Assembly (NCBI RefSeq): GCF_026239655.1
Contig: NZ_JAPIVO010000001.1
Span: 744,001-808,000 of the forward strand
Source: Pedobacter sp. MR2016-24
Lineage (GTDB): Bacteria; Bacteroidota; Bacteroidia; Sphingobacteriales; Sphingobacteriaceae
Direction of reading: 5' to 3'
DNA: 64,000 nucleotides
Under the pieces are notes generated by a model that worked only from the letters and a program-made list of their open reading frames with translations, did no database searches and was not told where the DNA came from. Made by a program: the position numbers and the translations under genes. Of this stretch, positions 24,617 through 33,963 are shown piece by piece (within the stretch, counting starts at the first letter, position 1; each line of letters begins with the position of its first letter).

Positions 24617-25369
24617 ATGGAGTTAAATAAAGAATTAACGCTTAACTATGCTGAAGAGTTCAGGATAGCCTGCACCATTAATAACTTACGGTATGAAGAG
24701 GTGCTGCAAAGCTTTATTAATGCGGCATCTTTTTATGTTTTTACTGGCGGTGAGATAGATGCTGCTGCTCAATGGGCAACACAAGTTATTTTGGATTGTA
24801 AAGAGGAAGTGAATGGAAAAGCCCCCTCGGTGTCTGCTCAGCTCATGAGCGAAAGCTCTTTCAAATACATAAACATGTTAAAAGAACTGAGCAGGGCTGA
24901 CCATCTTTCCCGACAAATAAAGTGTAATAAAAGTGAAGCGGTAATGAGGGAATGGGAAGAAGCCTTTTTTGCTGAAGCCCCTTATCATGATCAGGTAGAG
25001 ATAAATGGAAATTGCTACCTGAATATCCCTTTTAATTTCCATATGTTATGCAGAGTGAATGGTGTCAGTATCAAGCAGGTATTGCAATATTTTATCGACA
25101 TCATTTCATTGGCAGAAGACCGGGCACTGAACTTATATACGATTATTAAGGTTAATCCGGGTACGGCATTTATCTTGTTGTTGCTGATAAAAGATAATCA
25201 TACCAGCAACAGAAGACTACCCCAGGAACAGATTTATGTGAAATATGGTCTGCAATTGCTGGATCTGGATGAAAGACTGGAAGATGAAATTGAATTCAAA
25301 TATAGGGTAAAAGCTTACCGCAGGTTCTATCTGGAGTGGTACAACGCTTTACGTGTAATGATTAATTAA
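24617..25369 (+). CDS. Two-unit paralogous family protein 3 (unknown function)
   Basis: A 250-residue protein homologous over its full length to those at 22196 and 23136. Unit 1: TLNYAEEFRIACTINNL, YEEVLQSFINAASFY, QWATQVILDCKEE, MREWEEAFFA. Unit 2: LNIPFNFHMLCRVNGV, IKQVLQYFIDIISLA, ending RRFYLEWYNALRV. Its first half is closest to paralogue 1 by eye. The upstream region carries the palindromes described above. The next gene is convergent, 14 bases away. No function can be named. Confidence 0.75.
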   Translation: MELNKELTLNYAEEFRIACTINNLRYEEVLQSFINAASFYVFTGGEIDAAAQWATQVILDCKEEVNGKAPSVSAQLMSESSFKYINMLKELSRADHLSRQIKCNKSEAVMREWEEAFFAEAPYHDQVEINGNCYLNIPFNFHMLCRVNGVSIKQVLQYFIDIISLAEDRALNLYTIIKVNPGTAFILLLLIKDNHTSNRRLPQEQIYVKYGLQLLDLDERLEDEIEFKYRVKAYRRFYLEWYNALRVMIN

Positions 25370-25383
25370 AAAGACTTACCAGA

Positions 25384-25863
25384 TCAGGGATTGATCAACT
25401 TAAAAAACTTGTTCACATCCTTATCACTGCTGGAAGTGAATTTAAGCTTCTTATCCGGACCATAGAGGTATACCGCAGGATATTGTTTTGGACGGAATGC
25501 CATTATAAATACATGATCGCGATCCTGCACAACTTTAACATTCTTTTGTCCGATGAGCGGCTTTCCAAAGTTGGTCATGAAATAATCAATGGAACGGTAT
25601 TCATCCTGTGAAACCAGGTAAATATTGACCTTGCTTAGCTCTTTGGTTCTTTTGCTGATCTGAGCTACTACTTTCTGACAGTGCCCACAGGTCGCATCAA
25701 AAAATATAATCATGGATTGCTTTCCTGATGGAATACTATAAGTTGAAAACTGAGAATTGTCAACATTATAAAATATGGCATTTGGCATTGCATCACCTGG
25801 ATGCTGAGCGGAGGCGGAAAAAGAGATAAAGAGTACAGTTAAGCAGGCGAGTATTAGTTTCAT
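25384..25863 (-). CDS. Secreted thioredoxin-like protein
   Basis: A 159-residue protein with signal peptide MKLILACLTVLFISFSASAQ and a thioredoxin fold. The redox motif CGHC is at residues 59-62 (FFDATCGHCQKVV), with the cis-proline expected in QYPAVYLYG near residue 133. It resembles TlpA/DsbE-like periplasmic reductases, which keep cysteines or cytochrome c maturation partners reduced. Partner unknown. It is divergent from the glycosyltransferase gene, and a 17-base perfect inverted repeat lies between them. Confidence 0.85.
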   Translation of the reverse strand: MKLILACLTVLFISFSASAQHPGDAMPNAIFYNVDNSQFSTYSIPSGKQSMIIFFDATCGHCQKVVAQISKRTKELSKVNIYLVSQDEYRSIDYFMTNFGKPLIGQKNVKVVQDRDHVFIMAFRPKQYPAVYLYGPDKKLKFTSSSDKDVNKFFKLINP

Positions 25864-25929
25864 AAGATTTTTACATCAGGTGTATAGTTGCAAATATCGG
25901 GTTTTATAACACTTTTGTGTCAGGTGAAT

Positions 25930-25968
25930 TACAGTTTTAAAAATGAGGTATTCATTTTTAAAACTGTA
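25930..25968. promoter_or_regulatory. Perfect 17-base inverted repeat in a divergent promoter region
   Basis: Arms at 25930-25946 (TACAGTTTTAAAAATGA) and 25952-25968, loop GGTAT. It lies between two divergent genes, so it is not needed as a terminator for either; an operator or mRNA leader hairpin for the glycosyltransferase gene is possible. Confidence 0.5.
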
Positions 25969-26009
25969 CGTTAACAGATATAAGTATCTTTAGCAGATTT
26001 AAAGCACTA

Positions 26010-27536
26010 ATGAAAACCAGTATATCACATCTGTTATCTTTTAAAAAATCTGGCAATTGTATTTTTGCTGTTTTCGGTTTTTTCATCATCCTTCTTTTTA
26101 CCAGGAATAGTGGAATTGGTATCTCGCCAGATTCAATTGTATACTTAAGTGTAGCCAGAAATATGGTGGCAAACGGTTCGTTTGTAGATTATAATTTACA
26201 GCCTTTAGTAGATTTTCCGGTTTTATTTCCTTTTTTTCTGAGTGTAAGCAGTTTTCTGACCAGGGCAGATCCGGTTGTATTAGCACCCTATCTGAACGGG
26301 ATCATATTCGCATTATGTATTTTTCTGACCGGATATCTTATTGATTTAGCTGATATCAGGACATCTATATATAAATATATGTTATTGTTTTGCCTGGTGT
26401 TGAGTCCTGCATTGATGGATATCTATACGATGTTATGGTCCGAAACATTGTTTATTGTTTTCACCCTGTTTTTCATGATTGCCTTTCACAACTATCAGGG
26501 TAACCGTTCTCTCCCATGGCTGCTGTGCTGCGCCGCTATTGCAGGACTGGCTGCTGTTACCCGTTATGCCGGAATCACAGTCATTGCCACTGGAATGATG
26601 TTACTTTTTTTTGATCCCTCACTGAAATTCAGGAAGAAAGTATTGCATTTTATTTTATTCACTTTTGTGTCGAGTGCGTTTCTGGCGGCGAATTTATTAC
26701 GAAATAGTCTGATTACGGGCTTAATGACGGGACCGCGAGAATCCGGCATTACTTCACTTTTTGCGAATATCAATTTCTATACAAATGTGGTCAGTTCGTG
26801 GCTCTCCATTCCAGCTCAACATTTAACCTTTTGTACAGTAATAGTGGTTACCATATGCTTCACTATGGTAATTCTGTTTTTACGAAGTGCAGTGATAAAT
26901 AAGAAATATGCTACAGTACCAAATACTTTCAGGGCATTTTTTGTGGTATACACCGTTTTTATCATTGGGATTTCTACGCTTTCGCATTTCGAGCAGATCA
27001 ATAACAGGTTACTTTCGCCACTCATCATTCCTTTAATGGTAATCCTGACTTATTGGCTACCCGGATATATGGCTCGTTTGAAAGGAAAGACCAAAACTAC
27101 AGCAGTTGTTTTTTTAAGCCTGATCGTCGTTTGCTTTGAACTGGTTCAGCTGGAACAGCTCTATAAAGAATATAAGGAAGATAGCACCTATGGTATTCCA
27201 GGTTATACCGATTTGAGCTGGCAGCAGTCGCACTTAGCAAAATTCTTAAAATCTCATCCCGGCGCATTGAATAAGCATTACAGTATTTATTCCAATGCAC
27301 ATGAAGCTGCCTATTTTAACGGAGGCTTACAGGCGTCTTCTATTCCTCATCAGATCGATAAGGCGGATATTCAGGACTTTTTTAATGATAACGGGCAGTA
27401 TCTTATCTGGTTTCATCATGTAGATGACAGGGAACTGATTACTTTATCCCAGATCAGCGCACATGCTACTGTTACTAAAAAATATGACTTTAAGGACGGT
27501 GCGATTTATTTTATCATTCCCCACCACACAAATTAA
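26010..27536 (+). CDS. GT39/ArnT-like membrane glycosyltransferase
   Basis: A 508-residue integral membrane protein with about ten to eleven helices and a soluble C-terminal part (from about residue 380). The first external loop has [18 protein letters not shown], placing an acidic residue in the position used for catalysis by GT-C enzymes such as ArnT, PMT and dolichyl-phosphate-mannose transferases; a second loop has [10 protein letters not shown]. These enzymes move a sugar from a polyprenyl phosphate donor. Donor and acceptor are unknown. It is convergent with thymidine kinase, overlapping by four bases. Confidence 0.78.
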   Translation: MKTSISHLLSFKKSGNCIFAVFGFFIILLFTRNSGIGISPDSIVYLSVARNMVANGSFVDYNLQPLVDFPVLFPFFLSVSSFLTRADPVVLAPYLNGIIFALCIFLTGYLIDLADIRTSIYKYMLLFCLVLSPALMDIYTMLWSETLFIVFTLFFMIAFHNYQGNRSLPWLLCCAAIAGLAAVTRYAGITVIATGMMLLFFDPSLKFRKKVLHFILFTFVSSAFLAANLLRNSLITGLMTGPRESGITSLFANINFYTNVVSSWLSIPAQHLTFCTVIVVTICFTMVILFLRSAVINKKYATVPNTFRAFFVVYTVFIIGISTLSHFEQINNRLLSPLIIPLMVILTYWLPGYMARLKGKTKTTAVVFLSLIVVCFELVQLEQLYKEYKEDSTYGIPGYTDLSWQQSHLAKFLKSHPGALNKHYSIYSNAHEAAYFNGGLQASSIPHQIDKADIQDFFNDNGQYLIWFHHVDDRELITLSQISAHATVTKKYDFKDGAIYFIIPHHTN

Positions 27537-28108
27537 TCTTTCACGTGAAAACAAAATCTGCAGCGGGGTTCATAGCTTTCTTTTTCGCCAAGCAGAATCT
27601 TAGCATCGCTCGCCACCTTACGGTAGGAATACATAGCCGGGCAACCACATCTTACGCAAACGGCATTCACTTTAGTTACCAGTTCTGCTATGGCCATTAA
27701 TGCAGGTACGGGACCAAAAGGCTGACCAGTAAAATCCATATCCAGTCCGGCTACAATTACCCTTATTCCTCTGTTTGCAATTTCATTACATACTTCCGGT
27801 AAACCTCCATCAAAAAATTGTGCCTCATCAATTCCGATTACCTGCGTATCTGCACTCAGCAGTAAAATTTCAGCAGAACTGTTCACAGGGGTAGAGGGAA
27901 TGGAATTGTAATTATGAGATACTACAGCTGTTTCATCATAGCGGATATCCGTTGCCGGTTTAAAGATTTCCACTTTTAGCTTAGCAATTTCTGCACGCTT
28001 TAATCTTCTGATGAGTTCTTCTGTTTTTCCTGAAAACATGGAGCCGCAAATCACTTCTATGCTGCCGCCATATTCTCCTCTTCTGTAGTTTTGTTCGCTA
28101 AATAACAT
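27533..28108 (-). CDS. tdk: Thymidine kinase
   Basis: A 191-residue type II thymidine kinase, which phosphorylates thymidine in the salvage pathway. The start at 28108 ([14 protein letters not shown]) is preferred over an ATG 99 bases upstream because it gives the usual family length. Walker A GSMFSGKT at about 22-29, the DEAQFF motif (about 100), the lasso region with MYSYRK, and zinc cysteines in CVRCGC and RCRFC near the C-terminus. Downstream end overlaps the convergent glycosyltransferase gene by four bases. Confidence 0.93.
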   Translation of the reverse strand: MLFSEQNYRRGEYGGSIEVICGSMFSGKTEELIRRLKRAEIAKLKVEIFKPATDIRYDETAVVSHNYNSIPSTPVNSSAEILLLSADTQVIGIDEAQFFDGGLPEVCNEIANRGIRVIVAGLDMDFTGQPFGPVPALMAIAELVTKVNAVCVRCGCPAMYSYRKVASDAKILLGEKESYEPRCRFCFHVKD

Positions 28109-28225
28109 GCTTTGGTTTGTTGAGGGGGGCTGTCCGGCAAATATCGAAATTATGTATGAGATTTTTATACTACTTTTGAGTAGCAAATAAACAACACAAA
28201 ACGGCAATTATTACGTTATTAAGTT

Positions 28226-29350
28226 ATGATGAACCAGGAGGACATATTCAAAAAAATAGGACAGATACTCAATGAATTAGGTGAACAGTATCAATACTTA
28301 GCTCAAAATCCTCAAGAGCTTAATGAGCTGGAACTGGAACTTTTCCTGGCCAATGCTGATTTTTTGTCCGATCATGTTCAGATCATCAAAAAGATCAATA
28401 CCAAAACTGCAAGAAAGATTTTACCTGAGCATACGGAAATCAATGAAGAAACTGTTGTTCCGCCTCTGGATATTATTTCAACAGCTGTACAGGAAGAAAC
28501 ATTGCCTGTTAAACCTGTTCACGATCAGGATATTTTCCGGATTGATCAGGAACCTTCCACTTTCGAATTTATCCTGAGTGAAGGTAGTGATACCGATAAA
28601 TTTGAATTTGAAGAGAAATCTGTCGATGAAATATTCGACCGTCCGCTAAGTAAAGAAGAGGAAGAAATTATTGCACGCAAGCAGAAGCTGAAAGAGAAAG
28701 AAGAATTTGAATTGCAAAGTCCTGCTCCGGAAGAAGATGAAATCGGACCCGAGCCCTTTCTCGTTGCAGACAGCGTTGAAGAAATAGAGCCGGAACTGGT
28801 AGAAGAACCTGAACCTCAAATAACAGCAGAGGAGGAGATACTGCCTGAGCCAGTACAGGAAACTATAATTACGCCTGAACCTGGTTCAGCATCAACATTT
28901 ACAGCTCCGGCAGTTTCAATGCCTGAGTCTGTAGAGATTCCTGAACCGGAGCCTGTGGTACAGCAGCAGCTATTCACCCCTTCATCACCAGTTGTTCCTC
29001 CCGTTGTTGAACGACAGAGCGAGGATAAGCCTGCGGGAAAGCCTACACTGAATGATATTCTTGCAGGCAATAACACTCGTACTGCACAAAACGGAGCTGG
29101 CAGAGCGCCGATAACTGATCTTAAACACGCTATCAATCTAAATGATAAGATGAGATATATCAAAGACTTATTTAATGGATATAATCTGGCCTATGCCGAG
29201 GCGATCGACCTTTTAAATAAAATGCCTGACTTCAGGACTGCCGATGCTTTTCTGCAGAATAACTATGCAGTGAAAAATAACTGGGCGGCAAAACAGGAGA
29301 CGGCAGATCAGTTTTATGAGTTACTACATCAGCGTTTTCCGGCTAAATAA
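28226..29350 (+). CDS. Acidic protein with conserved C-terminal helical domain
   Basis: A 374-residue soluble protein in three parts. The N-terminal 70 residues are helical (EDIFKKIGQILNELGEQY). The middle (about 75-270) is very rich in Glu, Pro and Val and probably disordered (runs such as EPEPVV and EEEIIARKQKLKEKEEFE). The C-terminal 85 residues form a domain seen in many Bacteroidota proteins: KHAINLNDKMRYIKDLFNGY then AYAEAIDLLNKMPDFRTA and ending with a helix DQFYELLHQRF. It overlaps the convergent rodA by eight bases. The layout suggests a scaffold or adaptor; partners are unknown. Confidence 0.75.
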   Translation: MMNQEDIFKKIGQILNELGEQYQYLAQNPQELNELELELFLANADFLSDHVQIIKKINTKTARKILPEHTEINEETVVPPLDIISTAVQEETLPVKPVHDQDIFRIDQEPSTFEFILSEGSDTDKFEFEEKSVDEIFDRPLSKEEEEIIARKQKLKEKEEFELQSPAPEEDEIGPEPFLVADSVEEIEPELVEEPEPQITAEEEILPEPVQETIITPEPGSASTFTAPAVSMPESVEIPEPEPVVQQQLFTPSSPVVPPVVERQSEDKPAGKPTLNDILAGNNTRTAQNGAGRAPITDLKHAINLNDKMRYIKDLFNGYNLAYAEAIDLLNKMPDFRTADAFLQNNYAVKNNWAAKQETADQFYELLHQRFPAK

Positions 29351-30611
29351 ATCCCATCCTGTTTGAATCTAATTTTAGAAAGATAAACAGCAGCACCGTA
29401 AAACTCCATAAGGATGATCCCCCGTAACTGATAAAGGGGAGGGGGATCCCGATTACCGGAATAATCCCAATAGTCATTCCAATGTTAATAAAGACGTGGA
29501 AAAAGATAATACTGGCCACACAGTAGCCGTAAACCCTCGAAAAAGAAGACCGTTGCCTTTCTGCAAGGTTGATGATTCTGAGCAGTAAAAATGTATAGAT
29601 ACCTATCACTACTGTACAGCCCATGAATCCCCATTCTTCGCCGATAGTGGAAAAGATAAAGTCAGTACTCTGTTCAGGTACATAGCCGTATTTTGTCTGC
29701 GTGCCCTCCAGGAATCCCCTTCCGGTTAGCTGACCTGATCCTATGGCAATTTTAGACTGATTAACATTATATCCGGCACCTCTGGGATCCGTCTTCAATC
29801 CCAGCATAATTTCAATGCGTATTCGCTGATGTGGTTCCAGTACCTTTTCATAGGCAAGTTTCACCATAAACAGATAAGCAATAGCCACGATCGTGGTAAT
29901 AATAATGGAGAAGAGCCTTTTTTGCTTTCTTCTGTTCTGGTAGACAAATATTCCGCCTGCCACTAAAATTATTGGAATCAGTACCTGTATCGGAACGAGG
30001 AAGTCTGCTATAAACAATACAATCATTCCCAGGAAAATCAGCAGAAAATAGCCAGACAATCCTTCCCTGTAAAGCGGGAACATAAATGCAAGAAATACCA
30101 GTGCCGAACCTGTATCCGGCTGGAGCATGATCAGCAGCAAAGGAAAACCAATAATCAGCGCCGCAAAAAATATAGATTTAATATCGCGGAACTTAGGATT
30201 GAAATTACCTATGTAACGGGCTACCAGCAAAGCAGTACCAAATTTGGCCATTTCCGAAGGTTGCAGTCTGAATCCTCCGGGAAGAGAAATCCAGGCCTGA
30301 TTCCCGCCCACATTGCGGCCAAATACCAGTACGGCCATCAGTAACAACATGGTTATTCCATAAACAATCGGGGAGAAGACACTAAAAAACTTGGCATCGA
30401 GCAAGAGAATGGAAAATCCCAGCAATAAACCCGTAATAATATAAATCAGCTGCTTGCCGTAATTGCTGCTGAAATTAAAAATATCAGAGGTTTCCGGATT
30501 ATAAATTGAAGCATAAATATTAATAAAGCCAATTGCACATAGCGCCACATACAATAAAATCGTTATCCAATCTACATTAAAGAAAAACCGGCTGCCTTGT
30601 TGTGTACTCAT
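29343..30611 (-). CDS. rodA: Rod-shape glycosyltransferase RodA
   Basis: A 422-residue SEDS-family membrane protein with about ten helices that polymerises lipid II for side-wall growth together with PBP2. Marks: GGNQAWISLPGGFRLQPSE near residue 105, KFGTALLVARYI, LLIMLQPDTGSALVF with the conserved aspartate (about residue 166), KIAIGSGQLTGRGFLEGTQT, YVPEQSTDFIFSTIGEE, and VIGIPLPFISYGGSS. Last gene of the mre operon; its ATG overlaps the mrdA stop by four bases (ATGA). It ends eight bases inside a convergent gene. Confidence 0.95.
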   Translation of the reverse strand: MSTQQGSRFFFNVDWITILLYVALCAIGFINIYASIYNPETSDIFNFSSNYGKQLIYIITGLLLGFSILLLDAKFFSVFSPIVYGITMLLLMAVLVFGRNVGGNQAWISLPGGFRLQPSEMAKFGTALLVARYIGNFNPKFRDIKSIFFAALIIGFPLLLIMLQPDTGSALVFLAFMFPLYREGLSGYFLLIFLGMIVLFIADFLVPIQVLIPIILVAGGIFVYQNRRKQKRLFSIIITTIVAIAYLFMVKLAYEKVLEPHQRIRIEIMLGLKTDPRGAGYNVNQSKIAIGSGQLTGRGFLEGTQTKYGYVPEQSTDFIFSTIGEEWGFMGCTVVIGIYTFLLLRIINLAERQRSSFSRVYGYCVASIIFFHVFINIGMTIGIIPVIGIPLPFISYGGSSLWSFTVLLFIFLKLDSNRMGFI

Positions 30612-32533
30612 TTTGTAACTTGAATTGGTTTAGTGGCTGTTGTCGGTGCCGGATTTCCTTTACTTGTACTATCTATTGGTTTCGGAAGTAATTTCACCTT
30701 AGGTTTTGGCTCCTCTGGCAACACCACCTGTTTTTTCATCCACTCTGCACGTTCTGGTCTGTTACCCGAAAGCTTGCCTGTCAGATATTTCTCCGTAAGG
30801 TAACTGGCTATCGGTGCAGCATATGAACTCCCGAATCCGGCATTTTCTACAATTACAGCGATGGCAATTTTCGGATTATCACGTGGTGCAAACCCGATAA
30901 ATACGGAGTGATTTTTTCCATGAGGATTTTGCACAGTTCCCGTCTTTCCGCAGAAGAGAATATTTGGAATAGCCGATTCTCTGGCTGTACCATGAGGTGA
31001 ATTTACTGCATCCTGCATCCCATCGATGACAGGTTCAAAATGCGCTGCATCTATATCTACCGAGTTTTTAACCAGGTATTCTTTTTTGACCTCTTTTTTA
31101 TCGCCTATTCCTTTGATTAAATGAGGTTTAATATAATAACCTCTGTTCGCAATGATAGCCATGATATTGGCCATCTGTAGTGGAGTGGCGCTCATCTCAC
31201 CCTGTCCAATGGCGAGTGAAATCACAGTGGTATATCCCCAGTATTTACCGAACCTCTTTGTATATTCTGCTGAAGTAAATAATCTTCCTTTACGTTCAAA
31301 AGGCATATCCAGTCCCAGTGTAGAGCCAATACCAAACTTTCTTACCTTGGCTTCCCATGAATCATAAGCAGCAGTTTTACTTTTGAACTTACCCTGCGTC
31401 ATCAGTTTCTGGAAAACATAACAGGCATAGGTATTACAAGATCTGGCCAGACCTCTTCGCATAGAAATAGGTCCGTCAACGTGTTCGCATTTCACCGGAT
31501 GATTACCTGCCCAATAAACGCCCGGGCAGTTAAAGGTAGTATTGGGATCAATCACCCCTTCCTGCAAAGCAATCAGATCGTCTACCGGTTTAAAAGAGGA
31601 GCCCGGAGAATAATAACCAGACATCGGCCTCACCGTAAGCGGACGGTTTGGAGAGCGGAAAATATCCATGTAATTATTTCCCTGCTGCCTGCCCACCATT
31701 AAGTTCGGGTCGTAAGTCGGACTGCTGACAAAAGCAAGTACTTCTCCTGTGGAGGGCTCAATAGCGACAATACTGCCCACTTTATTTTTCAGCAACTGTT
31801 CTCCCAGTTTCTGCATCTCTATATCGAGTGAAGAAACCAGTGCTTCACCGGAAATAGCCAGCGTGTCGAACTTACCTTCCAGATAGCTGCCCTGCGGCAC
31901 GTTTTTAGCGTTGTAAATGGTATTCTCCACCCCACGCTCACCCCGTAATGCCTCATTATACTCGCGCTCTATACCAGCTTTCCCAATATAATCACCGGGG
32001 CGGTAATATCCCTGACTGTCTTCTATATCTTTTTCTGTAACTTCCTTAACATAACCAAAAAACTGACCTGCTACACTATCCGGATAATGCCTCACCGTTC
32101 TGTTTTGTGTTTCAAAACCGATAAAACGTGATAGTCTTTCCTGTAAAGCAGCATAGGTTTGCACTGATAGCTGTTTTTCAAAAACGGTACGCTGATAGCG
32201 CGACTGATTCCTCGCTTTATTAAAACGTTTATAAAAGCCTTTCATATCAATCCCGATAATCCTGCAAAGCTCCAGTGTATCGAATGGTTTAACAAGATTG
32301 GGCGTAACCATCAGATCGTATACAGGTTCATTCTGTACCAGCACTCTGTTGTTTCTGTCCAAAATTACCCCCCTTGCAGGAAAGGTGTATTTTTTTCGAA
32401 GTACATTACTATTTGCAGATAAGAAATAGCGGTCGCTCGCCACCTGTATATAAAAAAGCTGACCTATAAGAATAAGTGCAACTACTATAAATAAACCCTG
32501 AATGATGTATTTCCGATTAAAAAGATTATCCAT
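30608..32533 (-). CDS. mrdA: Penicillin-binding protein 2 (rod-shape transpeptidase)
   Basis: A 641-residue class B PBP that cross-links peptidoglycan in elongation. One N-terminal membrane helix (about 10-30), a dimerisation/pedestal domain from about residue 50 (FPARGVILDRN) to 240, and a transpeptidase domain: SxxK at S312-K315 (SPGSSFKPV), SxN in ARSCNTYACY (about 366), and KTG in CGKTGTVQNPHGK (about 535). It ends in a Pro/Lys-rich tail. Start shares one base with the mreD stop and the end overlaps rodA, so translation is probably coupled. Confidence 0.96.
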   Translation of the reverse strand: MDNLFNRKYIIQGLFIVVALILIGQLFYIQVASDRYFLSANSNVLRKKYTFPARGVILDRNNRVLVQNEPVYDLMVTPNLVKPFDTLELCRIIGIDMKGFYKRFNKARNQSRYQRTVFEKQLSVQTYAALQERLSRFIGFETQNRTVRHYPDSVAGQFFGYVKEVTEKDIEDSQGYYRPGDYIGKAGIEREYNEALRGERGVENTIYNAKNVPQGSYLEGKFDTLAISGEALVSSLDIEMQKLGEQLLKNKVGSIVAIEPSTGEVLAFVSSPTYDPNLMVGRQQGNNYMDIFRSPNRPLTVRPMSGYYSPGSSFKPVDDLIALQEGVIDPNTTFNCPGVYWAGNHPVKCEHVDGPISMRRGLARSCNTYACYVFQKLMTQGKFKSKTAAYDSWEAKVRKFGIGSTLGLDMPFERKGRLFTSAEYTKRFGKYWGYTTVISLAIGQGEMSATPLQMANIMAIIANRGYYIKPHLIKGIGDKKEVKKEYLVKNSVDIDAAHFEPVIDGMQDAVNSPHGTARESAIPNILFCGKTGTVQNPHGKNHSVFIGFAPRDNPKIAIAVIVENAGFGSSYAAPIASYLTEKYLTGKLSGNRPERAEWMKKQVVLPEEPKPKVKLLPKPIDSTSKGNPAPTTATKPIQVTK

Positions 32534-33048
32534 TAGCGCATTTTCCTATTATAGAAGATAAATTCTACCAGTAGAACAGTAAACAATGTAAAGATACCGC
32601 TAAGCAGGCACCTTAGCAAGGTATAAGAGAGTTCTGTTAATTTAAAAGCTTCTAAAAAGAAAAGTACAATATGGTGTGCGAAGGTGCACAAAAGGGCATA
32701 TAATGAAAACCACCTGAAACCCATGTTGCCCAGTGAAGGTTCGGGTTCATCGAAATTATCACGACTCACCGTTACGGAAATAAACAGGATCCGTACAAAA
32801 ACGAGTGTTACACAGGCTGCGGTATGCACTCCGATCGTATCATAAAAAGCATCCAGTGTGATGCCCGTACCAAATGCAATCAGATACACCAGGATGTTCG
32901 GTGTACTAAAAGGAAGCAGCAGCAGGAACAGGATATAAGTAAAAGGTGTGGCGAGGTTATAAAAGCTCATGTTCCTTAAAAACAGCACCTGTATAGAGAT
33001 CAGGAGGAACCACCTTACAATATTGATTAAAATAATTCTACTGTTCAT
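32533..33048 (-). CDS. mreD: Rod-shape determining protein MreD
   Basis: A 171-residue integral membrane protein with about five helices, the size and position of MreD. Visible family-like points are FLLLLPFSTPNILVYLIAFGTGITLDAF (partly given), where the conserved D and G of the third helix fall. It links MreC to the rest of the elongation complex. It overlaps mreC by 11 bases and shares one base with mrdA. Sequence similarity in MreD is low, so the name rests largely on operon position. Confidence 0.88.
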   Translation of the reverse strand: MNSRIILINIVRWFLLISIQVLFLRNMSFYNLATPFTYILFLLLLPFSTPNILVYLIAFGTGITLDAFYDTIGVHTAACVTLVFVRILFISVTVSRDNFDEPEPSLGNMGFRWFSLYALLCTFAHHIVLFFLEAFKLTELSYTLLRCLLSGIFTLFTVLLVEFIFYNRKMR

Positions 33049-33877
33049 TCGGTAATTTTGATTCTAGTGCTTTTTGTTCCTGTGCATATTTGTCTTTGAT
33101 CACGTACACATACTGTAAGGTACTGAAATCGTTGAAAAGATTGATCTCAATGGTCAGAAAGTTGTCTCCCGTTGCTATTCCCCTGTTACTGATCACCCCA
33201 ACCGGAATGCCAGGAGGGAAGGACGCAAATCCAGAGGTAATGATGGTATCTTTCAGCTTTACTTTAAAATGATTTGGAATATCCTTGATATAGGCCTTTC
33301 TGTAATCCGAATTCCGGTCGCCCCATACCAGGGAGCCCAATGCTTTTGTAGATTTGATGCTCACACTGATTTTCGTGTCTTTGTTCAGTAACGATTCTAT
33401 CGTAGCAAGATGTTCAGAAACATCACGGATAGTGCCTACTACTCCTTTGCCTGCAGAGATAACGGGCATCCCACTTTCTATACCGTCCGCGGACCCCTTG
33501 TTGATCGTGATCACATTGTTTCTCAGAGTAATAGAGTTCTTGATTACCCTGGCAGCCAGGTAAGTATACTGTACCTTGTTAACCGTATCAGTAACTTTTA
33601 TCAATCTGGCGGTATCAATATTTTTTAAAGCCAGTAATTGAGTATTGAGCTTAGCGTTTTCCAGCGCGAGGCTATCGTTTACTACGCCAAGGTTCATATA
33701 CCTTTTAAAAACATTCAGGTTTTCGTAGGCACGGCCTACCACCTCATTGGTGGAGTTTACGGTGATACTACGCTGATATGCATTGTTTTTAACAGTGAGT
33801 ACTACCCCAATTGTAAAGAAAATAACAAACAGGAAAAATGCGTTGTATCTGTTTATGAAAATCCAAAGGTTACGCAT
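33038..33877 (-). CDS. mreC: Rod-shape determining protein MreC
   Basis: A 279-residue protein with one membrane helix (about residues 12-28), a coiled-coil (about 65-90, LALENAKLNTQLLALK) and a periplasmic double beta-barrel. Marks: TLRNNVITINKGSADGIESGMPVI, GVVGTIRDVSEHLATIESLL, and the GFASFPPGIPVGVIS loop near residue 220. MreC forms filaments in the periplasm that activate PBP2. It overlaps mreD and is separated from mreB by 86 bases containing a hairpin. Confidence 0.93.
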   Translation of the reverse strand: MRNLWIFINRYNAFFLFVIFFTIGVVLTVKNNAYQRSITVNSTNEVVGRAYENLNVFKRYMNLGVVNDSLALENAKLNTQLLALKNIDTARLIKVTDTVNKVQYTYLAARVIKNSITLRNNVITINKGSADGIESGMPVISAGKGVVGTIRDVSEHLATIESLLNKDTKISVSIKSTKALGSLVWGDRNSDYRKAYIKDIPNHFKVKLKDTIITSGFASFPPGIPVGVISNRGIATGDNFLTIEINLFNDFSTLQYVYVIKDKYAQEQKALESKLPNEQ

Positions 33878-33900
33878 ATTTCTCTATGTTGTTTGAAATG

Positions 33901-33938
33901 CAAAATGCGAGTGCGGTTTATGGCCGACTCACATTTTG
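33901..33938. repeat. Hairpin between mreB and mreC
   Basis: Arms CAAAATG-GAGT-GG and the complement with one mismatch and one extra base, separated by about seven bases. No T-run, so it is more likely a processing or stability element that sets the MreB to MreC ratio. Confidence 0.5.
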
Positions 33939-33963
33939 TATGCTTATTGCTATATTTTAATTT

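Noticed and set aside
22196..25369. Phage-defence or toxin-antitoxin system
   Set aside because: A regulator is present, but no nuclease, kinase, membrane effector or other toxin motif can be seen in the three paralogues.
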